Assembly (NCBI RefSeq): GCF_011074885.1
Contig: NC_054685.1
Coordinates: 1 to 64,000, forward strand
Reading direction: 5' to 3'
DNA: 64,000 nucleotides
DNA from: Brettanomyces bruxellensis
Taxonomy: Eukaryota; Ascomycota; Pichiomycetes; Pichiales; Pichiaceae
Position 1 is the stretch's first letter; the number at the start of each line of letters is the position of its first letter. The notes beneath the pieces were generated by a model. It searched no databases and was not told the DNA's origin. It was given only the letters and a program-made list of their open reading frames with translations. Below are positions 10,886-21,545 of this stretch, in pieces. The position numbers and the translations under genes are program-made.

Positions 10886-13474
10886 ATGTCCCTGAAATCT
10901 TCAGATGAAATGGAAAATCACATTGTGGGACATTTTCGAATAGGTCCCGAAATCGGTAAAGGATCATTCGCAAATGTCTACAAAGGTTATGATTTGAGAA
11001 CACGCAAAGCAGTCGCAATCAAGTCTGTATTTCGAAGTCGCTTAAAAAACCAGAAACTCATCGATAACTTGGAGGTTGAAATTTCGATTCTTAAGAACCT
11101 TAAGAATCCTCATATAGTTGCATTGCTTGATTGTACTCGAACGGACGAGCACTTTCATTTGTTCATGGAATATTGCTCTCTAGGTGACTTATCATATTTT
11201 ATCAAGAAAAGAGACCAGCTTGCAACTCATCATCCATTAATTAAATCAATTCTTGAAAAGTATCCTTCTCCTCCTCAGAGTAGAGGAATGAACGAAGTAC
11301 TCGTCATTAACTTTATACAGCAGCTGGCTTCTGCCTTAAAGTTCCTACGTTCGCAGAATTTGGTTCATAGAGATATCAAACCTCAGAATTTGCTGCTATG
11401 CCCACCAGTACATTCTAAGAAAGAATTTGAAGAAAAGCACTATGCAGGTCTCTGGGAGTTACCAGTTCTTAAGATTGCTGACTTTGGCTTTGCAAGGTTT
11501 CTTCCGGCGACCTCCATGGCAGAAACTCTTTGTGGTTCTCCATTATACATGGCACCGGAAATTCTCAGATATGAAAAGTACAATGCAAAAGCTGACTTGT
11601 GGTCTGTTGGTGCTGTTATATATGAAATGGCCGTCGGAAGGCCTCCCTTTCGGGCTGCAAATCACGTCGAATTGTTGAAAAAAATAGAAAGGGCGAAGGA
11701 CAAAATATCGTTTCCATCTTCTGCAAAACTTTCCGAAGGGCTGGTTAAATTAATTTGCAGTCTTCTAAAGGCAGATCCTACAGAAAGAATGGGCTTTACC
11801 GAGTTTTTTGAATATCCATTGGTTGTGGGCGAGATAAAGAGTGATGATCAACCCTTGGAATGCTCTCTGGATGATGATCAACTTTTCATTAGTGAATATC
11901 TACCAAAGAAAGGTTCAAGTTTGGGCACGACTTCACCATTAACAACTTTGCCCGAAGAAGAGTTGGAAAACTCTGATCAGAATGATGACGTTTCGACAAA
12001 TCACATTAAGAGTACGGTGCAAGATGAAAATGAAACAAAAATTGATAAGAAAGCCCACACTGAGGCAATTGATACAAATTCTTCGAAACCCACGTCGGAT
12101 AGCAAGAGCATAGAATTTGGAATACAGCCGAAGGATGAGATAATAAAAAGTATAATAACCAGGAATAGTCCTCCTCCTGGGAAAAAGGATGCCTCCTTGC
12201 TACAAAAGTTACACCAGAGAACAGTAAATACATACAAAATTGAGCAGCCAAGGGCTATTTCTCCATTTGAAAAGGATTATGTTGTCGTTGAGAAGCGAAC
12301 GGTTGAGGTAAATGCACTAGCAGATGAATTAAATAAAAGAGGATCGGGTGCGGTTGCCATTTCTCCCAGAAATGATAGCTTTCTTCCTGCAGACAGGAGA
12401 TATTCGTCTGGAAGTTCCTCATCGAGTGCTTCCTCACATAGGAAGCCCAGCTTCAGTGAACGGAAAACACCTCTCATCATGAATTCCACAAATGCACTCT
12501 CCAGAGCCTTGGGCTACACTTCGAGTCGACTGTTCGGCATCGCGCATCATGGATCACCAGGTCAACGGAAGTACTCACAGGATTTCTGGAAGTATCAACA
12601 GTTACAGCAGCAGCAAAAAGCTGCTTCCGGTGCAAAGATTCTTGAAAGTAAAATATTGAATCCACTATTGACTAGTGCTCTTTCGGGAAACGATGGCAAC
12701 TCTAAGCAGATAGTTAAGCCAATATCTCCGGATGATTCGCAAACTATATCTGAGGATAAGAAGGTTGTTTCACAATTGGAGACACTTGCTACTATGGCTC
12801 ATGCGGTGAGTTTATTTGCCGAAGTGAAATTTAGTCAGTTGATTCCCATGCCACCATCTTTCAGAACGATTAGTTCAAATGTATCCCCAGGAAGTGATGG
12901 TTCTAGTGGAACAAATGACTCGTTACCATCCATGATGATAAGAAATATCAGTGAAGAGGGCCTGTCATTATATGTGAAGACGTTATCATTATTGGCTCAG
13001 GCGATGTATGTTGCATCAGAGTGGTGGCACACAAATTCTATGGATTCTGCCGCATCTCCAAGGATGAATGAATTAGTTCAATGGATTCGATCTAAGTTCA
13101 ATGAATGCTTGGAGAAAGCAGAATATTTGCGTGAGAAACTAGTCAATAGCACAGATTCTAAAGATATAAGTAATGGCAGAGGACAATGGGTAGTGGCAGA
13201 AAAGCTTATTTTTGATAGGGCACTCGAGATGTCGAAGAATGCGGCTTTAAATGAAATGAAAAATAGGGATTTATATGGCTGTGAGCTAACTTATTCAACT
13301 GCAATATGGATGCTGGAGGCATTATTAAATAATGAAGAAAATGTGTCGGCAAGCAAGACTTTTGATAAGTTGGATGACTCGGATAGGAAAACAGTACAGG
13401 GGTTTATTAATGTCATTGGCAAAAGGCTTCTTTTGCTTCGCAAAAAGATTGAGGTTCAACAAATTAAACATTGA
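10886..13474 (+). CDS. ATG1: Autophagy-initiating Ser/Thr kinase Atg1
   Basis: An 862-residue protein with an ATG start. The N-terminal kinase domain (about residues 16-320) has an intact glycine loop (IGKGSFANVYKG), catalytic lysine (VAIKSVF), catalytic loop HRDIKPQN, DFG motif (IADFGFAR) and APE-type segment (MAPEI). The Ser-rich linker carries YVVV at residues 465-468, matching the Atg8-interacting motif of S. cerevisiae Atg1. The C-terminal ~250 residues form the helical region that in Atg1 binds Atg13. Atg1 starts phagophore formation downstream of TORC1. The conserved WSVGAVIYEMAVGRPPF supports the family call. Confidence 0.96.
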   Translation: MSLKSSDEMENHIVGHFRIGPEIGKGSFANVYKGYDLRTRKAVAIKSVFRSRLKNQKLIDNLEVEISILKNLKNPHIVALLDCTRTDEHFHLFMEYCSLGDLSYFIKKRDQLATHHPLIKSILEKYPSPPQSRGMNEVLVINFIQQLASALKFLRSQNLVHRDIKPQNLLLCPPVHSKKEFEEKHYAGLWELPVLKIADFGFARFLPATSMAETLCGSPLYMAPEILRYEKYNAKADLWSVGAVIYEMAVGRPPFRAANHVELLKKIERAKDKISFPSSAKLSEGLVKLICSLLKADPTERMGFTEFFEYPLVVGEIKSDDQPLECSLDDDQLFISEYLPKKGSSLGTTSPLTTLPEEELENSDQNDDVSTNHIKSTVQDENETKIDKKAHTEAIDTNSSKPTSDSKSIEFGIQPKDEIIKSIITRNSPPPGKKDASLLQKLHQRTVNTYKIEQPRAISPFEKDYVVVEKRTVEVNALADELNKRGSGAVAISPRNDSFLPADRRYSSGSSSSSASSHRKPSFSERKTPLIMNSTNALSRALGYTSSRLFGIAHHGSPGQRKYSQDFWKYQQLQQQQKAASGAKILESKILNPLLTSALSGNDGNSKQIVKPISPDDSQTISEDKKVVSQLETLATMAHAVSLFAEVKFSQLIPMPPSFRTISSNVSPGSDGSSGTNDSLPSMMIRNISEEGLSLYVKTLSLLAQAMYVASEWWHTNSMDSAASPRMNELVQWIRSKFNECLEKAEYLREKLVNSTDSKDISNGRGQWVVAEKLIFDRALEMSKNAALNEMKNRDLYGCELTYSTAIWMLEALLNNEENVSASKTFDKLDDSDRKTVQGFINVIGKRLLLLRKKIEVQQIKH

Positions 13475-13775
13475 ATTCGTGCAATGGATATCGCTTTTAT
13501 GAGTTTGGTTATTTATATAGCTATTTTTATACAAAAAAGGAAAAATAAAGAAATGGGTTTCTGGTTTGGGTTTACATACTGAGTTACTAAAAAAAAGGGA
13601 TTGTAATTACTCTCTCCTGGAACATGCAATATAATTCTGGGGTTATAAACTAAACTAATTTTATACTAACGTTACATCGGAATGCAGCAGATTACTAAAC
13701 TAAACTTCGGACTTGCTCTTAGAAAAGGATCACTCACACTGTTTTTTGCCGTTTCCATCGTCAATTTTACCCAGA
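13475..13775. other. Convergent intergenic region between ATG1 and KTR-like gene
   Basis: A 301-bp AT-rich spacer between two 3' ends. It should hold both polyadenylation regions; A-rich runs are present (for example near 13533-13555 and 13588). No gene was seen. Confidence 0.5.
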
Positions 13776-14993
13776 TTAGACCTTTGTGTTTTCTTCCAAA
13801 TCGGCCTTCTCTGCTAAAAGGAAACGTGGAACACACGAGTAAGCTAAATTTGTGAAACTTCGGGCAGGTTCACATTTGCAATGGAGTGCATTAAATATGT
13901 CTGGATCAGATGGACAATCGAAATTAGGTTTATGGTAGTAACCAGTGTTGGCAAAATAGTGAATTTTTTTGAATGGAAGAAGGTATGAGACAGCTAGTGA
14001 GTGAATAGGTGCATCGCCCCATCTCTCGTAGAAAAAGTTCCCCGTGGCATCAAGATATTGAAAGTAATCCTCATATTCCTTGGATCGAAAGAAATTCAAA
14101 TCTGCAATCTCAAAATTGGACCAATAGTGACAAAGATTATAATTTCTAGGCTCAAATGTATGCGTTTCCGAATCATGTGTAATGAACTTTATGCTGTTCC
14201 GCTTTCCAACATACTCTGGATGTTCACTTTCAAAAAACTCCAACGTGTTACTCCACAACTGTCGGATTGTTTTTCTGTCCTCTAGCATTGCCATAGTAAA
14301 ACCATAAGCACGTTTCTCCTCGTGCATAATCTTGAATGGATCTTCCGCTATGTCACAATAGAATCTAATGAAAGGTTCCACTCTCCAATAATACTGATAC
14401 GTATTCATAACGGGCATTTTATAGAAAAATCCCGAGTTGAAACGACACATTTGGCGATAAGTCACCTTTCTTGCGTAAAGGACTTGCTCTCTTGCCATGA
14501 AGTCCATATCTTTCTTCATTTCGTCCTTATCTATACTGTCTGGTATATCCCAGAACTCTTCTGGTATCTCGGAAAAGATTGCTCTGCCACTGACAGCTGC
14601 ACTCACATTACCTTTAAAATATTCGGTAAATGGCTTGTCGTTCATGAACACCCAGTCATAGTGGAAACGATTATTGAATCTTTCTTCAACATATTTAATC
14701 GATGAGAGCATACCATCCAACTCACTATTTCGCACCAATGAAAATAACGTGGCATTCTCTCTTTTGACCTTATTCTGTGTCACGTCGTTGTAATATTCCG
14801 GAGCTTTAAATTCTATACCTTTGGAATAGAAGCCCAAATTTGAAAAAAGCATGATGCTACTGGCTTTTTCCGTTTTAGCAATGGTTAAAATTCCTACACC
14901 AAGAGCAATTAAGGCAAGCATACACAACGATATGGCTGACACGGCTCGCCTCGAATGCAAATGCATTAAACGACATCCTCTGGGATATTTCAT
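13776..14993 (-). CDS. Alpha-1,2-mannosyltransferase, Kre2/Mnt1/Ktr family (GT15)
   Basis: The start is the ATG at 14993 (405 residues); a longer frame begins with a GTG and is not favoured. The topology is type II: a short basic cytosolic tail (MKYPRGCRLMHLHSRR), one hydrophobic anchor near residues 17-38, then a lumenal domain. The GT15 signature HYWSNFEIADLNFFRS, containing the conserved glutamate of the active site, and YERWGDAPIHSLAVSYLLP are both present. Paired cysteines near the C-terminus (CPSDPD...LHCKCEP) also fit. These Golgi enzymes extend O- and N-linked mannan chains for cell-wall proteins using GDP-mannose and manganese. The exact paralogue (KRE2, KTR1, KTR3 and others) is not decided. 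Confidence 0.92.
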   Translation of the reverse strand: MKYPRGCRLMHLHSRRAVSAISLCMLALIALGVGILTIAKTEKASSIMLFSNLGFYSKGIEFKAPEYYNDVTQNKVKRENATLFSLVRNSELDGMLSSIKYVEERFNNRFHYDWVFMNDKPFTEYFKGNVSAAVSGRAIFSEIPEEFWDIPDSIDKDEMKKDMDFMAREQVLYARKVTYRQMCRFNSGFFYKMPVMNTYQYYWRVEPFIRFYCDIAEDPFKIMHEEKRAYGFTMAMLEDRKTIRQLWSNTLEFFESEHPEYVGKRNSIKFITHDSETHTFEPRNYNLCHYWSNFEIADLNFFRSKEYEDYFQYLDATGNFFYERWGDAPIHSLAVSYLLPFKKIHYFANTGYYHKPNFDCPSDPDIFNALHCKCEPARSFTNLAYSCVPRFLLAEKADLEENTKV

Positions 14994-15872
14994 GCTGGCA
15001 TTGGTTTTGTTAATTTTTTTGTCTATATTGTTGTTGATCACATAAGTTTTCTACAGTAGAGAAGGCTTTATAAATCGTCAATAGTAGAATGTTTCGAATT
15101 TTAAACTTTTTTGTTGTTGTTTCTGTTACACCAGCCTCGATGTTTAATGCACCAAAGTCATAGGCCGGAGGGAACGGTTTGGCTAAAATTGTTTTAGTTC
15201 TATTGTTTATGGTGGAGATTCTAGTAGACCACTAAACGGTATGTACCGGAAAAGAAGAACATTGAAAAAAAAAAATTTGAAAGCCGAAATCTTCAACCGT
15301 GATTCGAGCTGCGTTCAGCGCACCTACGTAATCAAAAATGCAAAAAGCGGTTTCAACTATTGTTCTCATAGTTGGAGAATATGATTTTCAATCAGCGAAA
15401 CAAAATGAGCTTTGAAAGAGCTTCAAAAAACTTTTGGGCTGCCGCAGGTGCAGAGGTTTGAAATGATTTTTCTTCATGTAGTATCGCAGAGGAAAAAAGC
15501 ATAAAACCGAAAATTCGGTGAAGTTTGCATTTTCTTGCTGTGCACCAAAAATGGTGCTGTTTTAGGAAATTTGTCAATACTTTTCATAATCATATCCTTA
15601 ATAGGTTAAATGTCCCAAACACCAGGGAAGGTTTTTACGTCAGTAAAAAAATAAATAAATGAACGAGAGTTTAATGATGTCTGAAGCAGTGCCCATAACC
15701 TGAAGTTCGTTCGATTAATTTGATTGCTCTGTTGATTATCATATAGTATATTCAAACCGCAAGCAGGCTAATATTCTAATCTATCTTTGGTCCCTTTTTC
15801 CTAGACATTTAACGGTAGCATCACAATATAAACATTGAAGATTATAAGACAGCAGTTTAACATCAGATCAAA
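14994..15872. promoter_or_regulatory. Divergent promoter region, mannosyltransferase and kelch-like protein
   Basis: An 879-bp spacer between divergent genes. A 61-codon minus-strand frame at 15392-15577 lacks an ATG and is not supported. A small perfect inverted repeat (GCACC, 6-base loop, GGTGC) lies near 15541-15556. Nothing else is recognisable. Confidence 0.5.
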
Positions 15873-18200
15873 ATGTACATATGTACATTCATATTGCTGT
15901 GTACAATGCTCAATCTGGTACGAGCCTCCACATTGAAAAATGCGGTATATAACTTCTGGAACAGTACAGTGTACATTCATCTTGCTGAGTCAGAAACATC
16001 GGACGATGTAATAGTTGAACTTCCATTTAATTCCAAATATCAGAGCGGTGCAGAAGTGACAGATTATTTTAGTCCGCCAACATCCTCATGTGATCTTGTT
16101 TCTGCAAATAGCAGTTTACTTTCCATTTGTCCAGGATCCACGTCAGAAGATGGGATCAATAAGATTATTGTCCTCTATAGATACAATTCCACCGAAAAAA
16201 TGTGGCACACAATTACAACCGACAAAACAGTACCACTCTTTACAGGGTCTTCCTACATGAGCACTTTTGATGACCCATATTCTCTTTATATTTTTGGTGG
16301 TTACGATAATTACACGCAAGAAGTGTCAAATCGAACTCTTAAAATTGATCTAACACACCTTACCGTATCTAATTTTAGTACAACGATTCAACCATCTTCA
16401 TTTTACGGGGCATCCTCTGTTCAAATAAACTACAATACAGAGCTTATTATAGGCGGAAAGGTCCAAGATGGATGGATTAGTCTTACACAGATGGCAATGT
16501 GGCAATACGAGGCTTGGGCATTTAAATCTGTGAGCAAAGCACAAACAAAATCTATTAATCCAAGATTGTATCCACTTACGTTGCCACTTTTTGGTAGGAA
16601 TAGCTTTGCTGATGTATTTGAAACTAACAATTTTACTGGATTCGATGTCAATTCTATATTGGTAGTTGGCGGTCAACTTCTAAATGGATATAGTAATCCA
16701 GAGTTTGCCATGTTGAATACTTCCGGAAGTACATGGTCATGGGAATCATTGGACGATTCAATTAGTATCGCCAACAGCAAAATGAATTCTGACTACGATG
16801 ACAATTTATCACTGGACAACATCATGGGGGCAGCCGTAATTTATGACACGTTAATTGTGATTTCAAATAGTTCAGGCACTGAAGTAAAAACGTCAAATTC
16901 CAAACACAAACGATCTGATTCATACTTTTTGAAGCTTTATAATACAACCACTTTTGAAGTCATGAATGAGGTAGACTTCACTGATCTCAATCAGTCAACA
17001 ACGCACACAATTGAGAAAGTGTCAAATAAGAATACGATTATCGCACTTTCCACCGTGATCCCAATATTAAGTATTATAATTGCTATTGTTGGCGGAATTC
17101 TTCTTCACAAAAAATACAAGAAAAGAAAGGAAGAGGAGGAAAACGAGCGGGAAATTCGAGAGATAATGGAGTTCTACAAAGCTCCCGGACAAGACAGTTC
17201 GTACTCTTCTTTTGGATCTGGATCTACAACTGATGTGAGTGAGAAGCCTGTAAGCTCTCATTTCAGTAGTTGTGATGGAAGAGAAATTCAGGTGAATAAT
17301 TTTGATGACGGTGATAACCTTTCAATCAGCTCTTGGAAGCGAAAAAGAGAAATGTACGAACGACAGAAGAAAAATAGATTACTGCCGTTGTCTGATCGGA
17401 AATCAGGAATTAAAGCAAGCTCTACGGATGATGAGTTCCTAAAAAGTGAGGAAGGATCATTGGTGAGAAGATTATCCTCGCTGTCTACACGTCTTGGAAG
17501 ATCATTAAGGAGAACGTTTTCTTACCAATCCTCGATAGGATCTTATGCAACAAACCAAAATGGAGACAGCAGTCAGACAGGAAGTAACAATATGATCCAA
17601 GAAAGCAACACTGTCAGGCGTCCAACATCAACATACTCTGGAAGATACGGACTTAGAAAAAGTAACTCTGCATTATATCAGATTCCTGAGGATTCGTCAA
17701 TTTCGGGACATCAAAAATTCTTTGTGGAACCCAGGGATTCACTTTATTTCCATCCTTCGGAGGTATCGAGTGAAGGAAAGCTTTCACCCCAACGATCATT
17801 GCTATCCAATTCGAATAAAAGTTCATCTTCTCCAAGCAGTTCTCCTTCTGTGCGTACAGAGTCCACACCAAATGAGAGTGCTTTATCGTCATTAAAGATG
17901 AATGCAGCTACGATTATTCCACCACCAAATCGCTCGTACGTTCCTCCATTTGGGGAGGATGAAGAGCCAGATGAAAATCTTGACGTACAAATATTGGTCA
18001 GTTCTAAACGGAGATCCAAATTGCACATCACTAATCCAGACCTCGAGCGGGAGAGATCAATGAGATCTGCTGTCAACAGTGTCGGAAATTCACCAGTTGA
18101 CACAGAAGTTAAGATGGCCAGTGATAGATCTGTCTCCGATTCAAGTAATACCAGACGAAGGTGTGTCAGCCAAGAGAGTAAAAAAGAAGAGCATAATTAA
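15873..18200 (+). CDS. Putative single-pass surface protein with kelch-like ectodomain
   Basis: A 775-residue protein with an ATG start that I cannot assign to a named family. It begins with a signal peptide (about residues 1-20). The ectodomain, to about residue 388, has many N-x-S/T sequons and repeated hydrophobic-Gly-Gly blocks (LYIFGGYDNY, ELIIGGKVQDGW, ILVVGGQLLNGY), each followed by aromatic residues. That pattern resembles kelch beta-propeller blades. One transmembrane segment lies near residues 389-411 (VIPILSIIIAIVGGILL), then a stop-transfer KKYKKRK. The ~360-residue cytosolic tail is Ser-rich, with RRLSSLSTRLGRSLRR and other basic-Ser motifs typical of kinase targets. The layout suggests a cell-surface sensor or polarity marker. 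This is inference from architecture only; no enzyme motif was seen. Confidence 0.8.
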   Translation: MYICTFILLCTMLNLVRASTLKNAVYNFWNSTVYIHLAESETSDDVIVELPFNSKYQSGAEVTDYFSPPTSSCDLVSANSSLLSICPGSTSEDGINKIIVLYRYNSTEKMWHTITTDKTVPLFTGSSYMSTFDDPYSLYIFGGYDNYTQEVSNRTLKIDLTHLTVSNFSTTIQPSSFYGASSVQINYNTELIIGGKVQDGWISLTQMAMWQYEAWAFKSVSKAQTKSINPRLYPLTLPLFGRNSFADVFETNNFTGFDVNSILVVGGQLLNGYSNPEFAMLNTSGSTWSWESLDDSISIANSKMNSDYDDNLSLDNIMGAAVIYDTLIVISNSSGTEVKTSNSKHKRSDSYFLKLYNTTTFEVMNEVDFTDLNQSTTHTIEKVSNKNTIIALSTVIPILSIIIAIVGGILLHKKYKKRKEEEENEREIREIMEFYKAPGQDSSYSSFGSGSTTDVSEKPVSSHFSSCDGREIQVNNFDDGDNLSISSWKRKREMYERQKKNRLLPLSDRKSGIKASSTDDEFLKSEEGSLVRRLSSLSTRLGRSLRRTFSYQSSIGSYATNQNGDSSQTGSNNMIQESNTVRRPTSTYSGRYGLRKSNSALYQIPEDSSISGHQKFFVEPRDSLYFHPSEVSSEGKLSPQRSLLSNSNKSSSSPSSSPSVRTESTPNESALSSLKMNAATIIPPPNRSYVPPFGEDEEPDENLDVQILVSSKRRSKLHITNPDLERERSMRSAVNSVGNSPVDTEVKMASDRSVSDSSNTRRRCVSQESKKEEHN

Positions 18201-18319
18201 CTCCGAGCTTTGTTACGTCTGAAGAGTTGGAAACCTTGGGCTATGTACTTTTATTACAAGATATTATTAATGAATGGAAATTTTATTTTAGGTATTATCA
18301 AATTTATGCGTCCATCATA

Positions 18320-19444
18320 TTAATGGACAAGGTTGAAGGTAGATTCTCTAGACTTCTGGATCAAATAAGAATCAGCAAGTGCTAACGCAGTCATTGCTTC
18401 AACGATTGGAACAGCTCTTGGAACAACGTTTGGATCATGTCTACCTTTGGCCTCGAGTGTGCCATCCTTGCCATCGTAAGTAGCAGTACTCTGTGGCTTC
18501 GAAATAGTAGCGGGTGATTTGAAAGCAACGGAGAAGTAAATATTCTCACCGTTACTAATTCCGCCCTGAATACCACCTGAGTTGTTGGTGGTTGTTCCCA
18601 GATGGCCATTCTTCATAATGAAGGGATCATTGTGCTTGGAGCCTGGAATGGCAGTACCAGCGAAACCAGAACCAATTTCAAAGCCTTTGGTTGCAGGAAT
18701 AGAAAGCATTGCGTGGGCAAGCATAGCCTCCAGTTTGTCGAAAGCAGGTTCACCAAGACCAATTGGAACATTCCTAACAACACACGTGACAATACCACCA
18801 ATGGAGTCATTTTGTGCCTTGTAATCCTCAACTATTTTCGTCATCTTCTCAGCCTTGTCAGGAATTGGGCATCTGATAGGGCCTGCGGCATCCACTGTTT
18901 CTCTAGTGATGTTCTGGAGCAATTCCATAAACTCTGGATTCTGCGAAGATCTGTCAAGTTGACATTCTCCCACACCGGAGACAAAGGCCACTATTTCGAC
19001 ATTGTTGGCCTGCTTCAAAAACTTCTCTGCGATTGCACCTGCAGCAACCCTGCCAATAGTTTCTCTTGCCGATGCTCTTCCACCGCCAGATGAAGCCTTT
19101 ATGCCATATTTCTCTATGTATGTGTAATCGGCATGGGAAGGTCTAGGGTACTTTGCCATTTCACTGTAATCCTTTGGTCTCTGGTTTTCATTAAGAACAA
19201 GCATTCCAATAGGAGTTCCCAATGTCTTTCCAAATTCCGTACCGGACTGGATGTAAACCCGATCTTTTTCATTTCTTGGAGTAGAAAGTTTCGACTGTCC
19301 TGGTCTTCTCCTACTTAACTGAGGCTGGATGTCTTCCTCAGTTAATGACATGTTTGGAGGAACACCATCGACAATACAGCCGACTGATTTGCAGTGGGAT
19401 TCACCGTAGGTAGTAACCTTGAACAGAGTACCAAAAGTAGACAT
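18320..19444 (-). CDS. ARO2: Chorismate synthase
   Basis: The start is the ATG at 19444 (374 residues). The frame continues three codons upstream only to a GTG, and the known N-terminus MSTFG...TYGESH fits the ATG. The protein is near-identical in layout to fungal Aro2: [61 protein letters not shown] and the C-terminal [19 protein letters not shown]. The enzyme converts 5-enolpyruvylshikimate-3-phosphate to chorismate, the last shared step of aromatic amino-acid synthesis. It needs reduced FMN; fungal forms are bifunctional with their own flavin reductase activity. A Gcn4 site lies upstream (19627-19633). It is convergent with the kelch-like gene. Confidence 0.98.
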   Translation of the reverse strand: MSTFGTLFKVTTYGESHCKSVGCIVDGVPPNMSLTEEDIQPQLSRRRPGQSKLSTPRNEKDRVYIQSGTEFGKTLGTPIGMLVLNENQRPKDYSEMAKYPRPSHADYTYIEKYGIKASSGGGRASARETIGRVAAGAIAEKFLKQANNVEIVAFVSGVGECQLDRSSQNPEFMELLQNITRETVDAAGPIRCPIPDKAEKMTKIVEDYKAQNDSIGGIVTCVVRNVPIGLGEPAFDKLEAMLAHAMLSIPATKGFEIGSGFAGTAIPGSKHNDPFIMKNGHLGTTTNNSGGIQGGISNGENIYFSVAFKSPATISKPQSTATYDGKDGTLEAKGRHDPNVVPRAVPIVEAMTALALADSYLIQKSRESTFNLVH

Positions 19445-19752
19445 TTCGTTCACTATTTCTTCGAATTCGCTTCGGCCAAAGCAAAAAAAAAAAGAGAAAG
19501 CTAGCTAGCTATGTGGAAGACGATGAGTTTTTTTCTCCGATTTTATTTGGATTAGTTGATCTTCTCGAGGTACTCCGTTCCGGTTTATGTCATCGGAGTT
19601 GAAAAAAAAAATCTTTGAATTTTTTATGACTCAATAGCCTACCTATCTCTTTAGTGCATACCACGAGTCATCATATATACTATGGGGTCTACACGCAACT
19701 TTTTATTACATATAAAATTGCTTTGTAGGGTAGTTATATAGTGCTGAATAAC
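19445..19752. promoter_or_regulatory. ARO2 promoter / 3' flank of MCH-like transporter
   Basis: A 308-bp spacer between two minus-strand genes. It contains the ARO2 promoter with A/T tracts and the TGACTCA element annotated separately. No ORF was seen. Confidence 0.6.
19627..19633. promoter_or_regulatory. Gcn4-type site TGACTCA upstream of ARO2
   Basis: A perfect TGACTCA, the consensus for the general amino-acid control factor Gcn4, lies 183 bases upstream of the ARO2 start codon. Aromatic biosynthesis genes are established Gcn4 targets in S. cerevisiae, so motif, distance and gene function agree. Confidence 0.65.
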
Positions 19753-21327
19753 TTATATATAGCTGTGAACAACAAGGCATCTGAGTAAAATTTCATTCTT
19801 ATACCTTTTCACCTGTGAAATGAAGCATTTCCATGAAGCTGTACGAATAGGGACCTTAAGTTGAAGTCTCTCACTTTCAGTCTTGCAATTCTTGGCAAGC
19901 CTGTTTCTGGCAATGATCCAACCTCTTAAAATGCACAAGCATAACCCGGCAGCAAAATATGAGAAGCCAACAAATATGGCCGGATGCCTATATTGAGTTG
20001 GACTAGCTGGACCATCCGCCTTAAGAGCTATACCAATAACTGGAGAGACTATTCCCGTAGCACCAACAGCAATCCAAGATAAAGACATACCGATACCAAA
20101 CTTTTGAAGGCCAATAATTGCTCCGTTGATTGTTGGCATAGTCAACCAAATAGTGCCCATTAGTGAACCTTCAAACATCGCAAATACAATTGCTGTAGCG
20201 TAATTTCGACATGGAATCCACATTGCAAAATCGAATAAACTGACTAGCCAACTTGCTATAATCGTGGCTTGTATCGGGCCTATGTAGTCAGCTATCTTGC
20301 CGATTGTTGGTCGGCCATATATAATTCCCACAGCAACCATAGTGGATACAACAGAAGCCTCTGTGTTACCATATCCAAGAGATCTCATGAAATCCCCTAA
20401 ATTGTACATCAAAGTAACATATCCCAAGATTGTGAACATCTCCCATAGCATCATTATCTGGCTGCCAAAAATGCTGTAGACAGTCTTGTCATAAATTTTG
20501 TATATCGGCTTCACTTCCTTATTTCTGCTCCGAATTAAAAACACAGCCATCAAATTTAACACTGCACACATGATTGCCTGAGTTCTGAGAGCCCAACGCC
20601 AACTATGCTGACGAAGTATGGGTTCCATTCCAATATTATAAATTATGCCACCCAAGCCCGAACCTGCACACATAATCCCAACAGCATAGTTTCTCTTCCC
20701 TCCAGGTCCTCCTTTAAACCACTGTGGAACAATGATAACGCTTGGAATGGCAACAAGACCCATCCCTATACCTTGCATAATGCCTTGAGTGCAATAAAGT
20801 TGCCAAAGTTTGGTGGAAAAAGATGCCAATAAGACACCTGCAAGTTGAACAACAATTCCCATGATGGCCACAGTTTTAATTCCCAAGATTCCAACAAAAT
20901 AGTTGATCAATGGGCCAAAAATAACCCCAGATCCAAAGGCAAATCCTCCAATAGCGGCGATTCCCGTCTTACTTGCTGTTGGAAATAAATCATTGTTGAT
21001 ATATGCCTGCAAGTACAATGCAAAAGCTGAATTGGAACCCCACGTATTAAAATTGAAGAAAAAGCATCCGATGACTGAGAGAAGACCCCATCCAGTAAAC
21101 TTATCCGGAATATCCTCACTCAATGCAATTATAGTGCGAACTCTTTCTAATTCAGCTTCCTCTATGCTTGTTAGGTCCTCGTTTGTGCTATCTTGTTCTT
21201 CATTTTGGTTGTTCTGATTTATAAGATTGTATGAAATCACGTCAGCCCCCAGACTAGAATCTGATCCAGCCTGGCTTGTGCTATCACGTACAATCTTCTC
21301 TTTAATATTTTTTCCTTCTCCTGGCAT
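19753..21327 (-). CDS. MFS monocarboxylate-permease-like transporter (Mch family)
   Basis: A 524-residue protein with an ATG start at 21327. A ~75-residue acidic, Gln/Asn-rich cytosolic N-terminus precedes about 12 hydrophobic segments, beginning at FTGWGLLSVIGCFFFNFNTWG. The phrases GFAFGSGVIFGPLINYFVG, GIGMGLVAIPSVIIVPQWF and KRNYAVGIMCAGSGLGGIIYN are typical of fungal monocarboxylate-porter homologues (Mch2, Mch4, Esbp6). Despite their similarity to animal MCTs, the yeast Mch proteins are not proven carboxylate transporters; Mch5 carries riboflavin. The substrate here is therefore unknown. Two CCG-spacer-CGG elements lie upstream. Confidence 0.88.
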   Translation of the reverse strand: MPGEGKNIKEKIVRDSTSQAGSDSSLGADVISYNLINQNNQNEEQDSTNEDLTSIEEAELERVRTIIALSEDIPDKFTGWGLLSVIGCFFFNFNTWGSNSAFALYLQAYINNDLFPTASKTGIAAIGGFAFGSGVIFGPLINYFVGILGIKTVAIMGIVVQLAGVLLASFSTKLWQLYCTQGIMQGIGMGLVAIPSVIIVPQWFKGGPGGKRNYAVGIMCAGSGLGGIIYNIGMEPILRQHSWRWALRTQAIMCAVLNLMAVFLIRSRNKEVKPIYKIYDKTVYSIFGSQIMMLWEMFTILGYVTLMYNLGDFMRSLGYGNTEASVVSTMVAVGIIYGRPTIGKIADYIGPIQATIIASWLVSLFDFAMWIPCRNYATAIVFAMFEGSLMGTIWLTMPTINGAIIGLQKFGIGMSLSWIAVGATGIVSPVIGIALKADGPASPTQYRHPAIFVGFSYFAAGLCLCILRGWIIARNRLAKNCKTESERLQLKVPIRTASWKCFISQVKRYKNEILLRCLVVHSYI

Positions 21328-21545
21328 GAATGATACAATCTAATATAATCTTCGTTTCTGAAAAGCAATAATCAACTTCAGTATAAAGCTAAAGTTGGCT
21401 ACAGTCCTCTGAGAGCAAGAAATCAGATCTATTATACGCACGATTTGCCTTATTTATATATCATTAAAAGATGGGAACTTGTATCTTGTAAAATCAAGAT
21501 TCCTTTCATATTGCCTATAATGACTTCATGCATTGATGGGTTTAC

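Noticed and set aside
15392..15577. 61-codon minus-strand frame upstream of the kelch-like gene
   Set aside because: It starts only at TTG and has no recognisable features.
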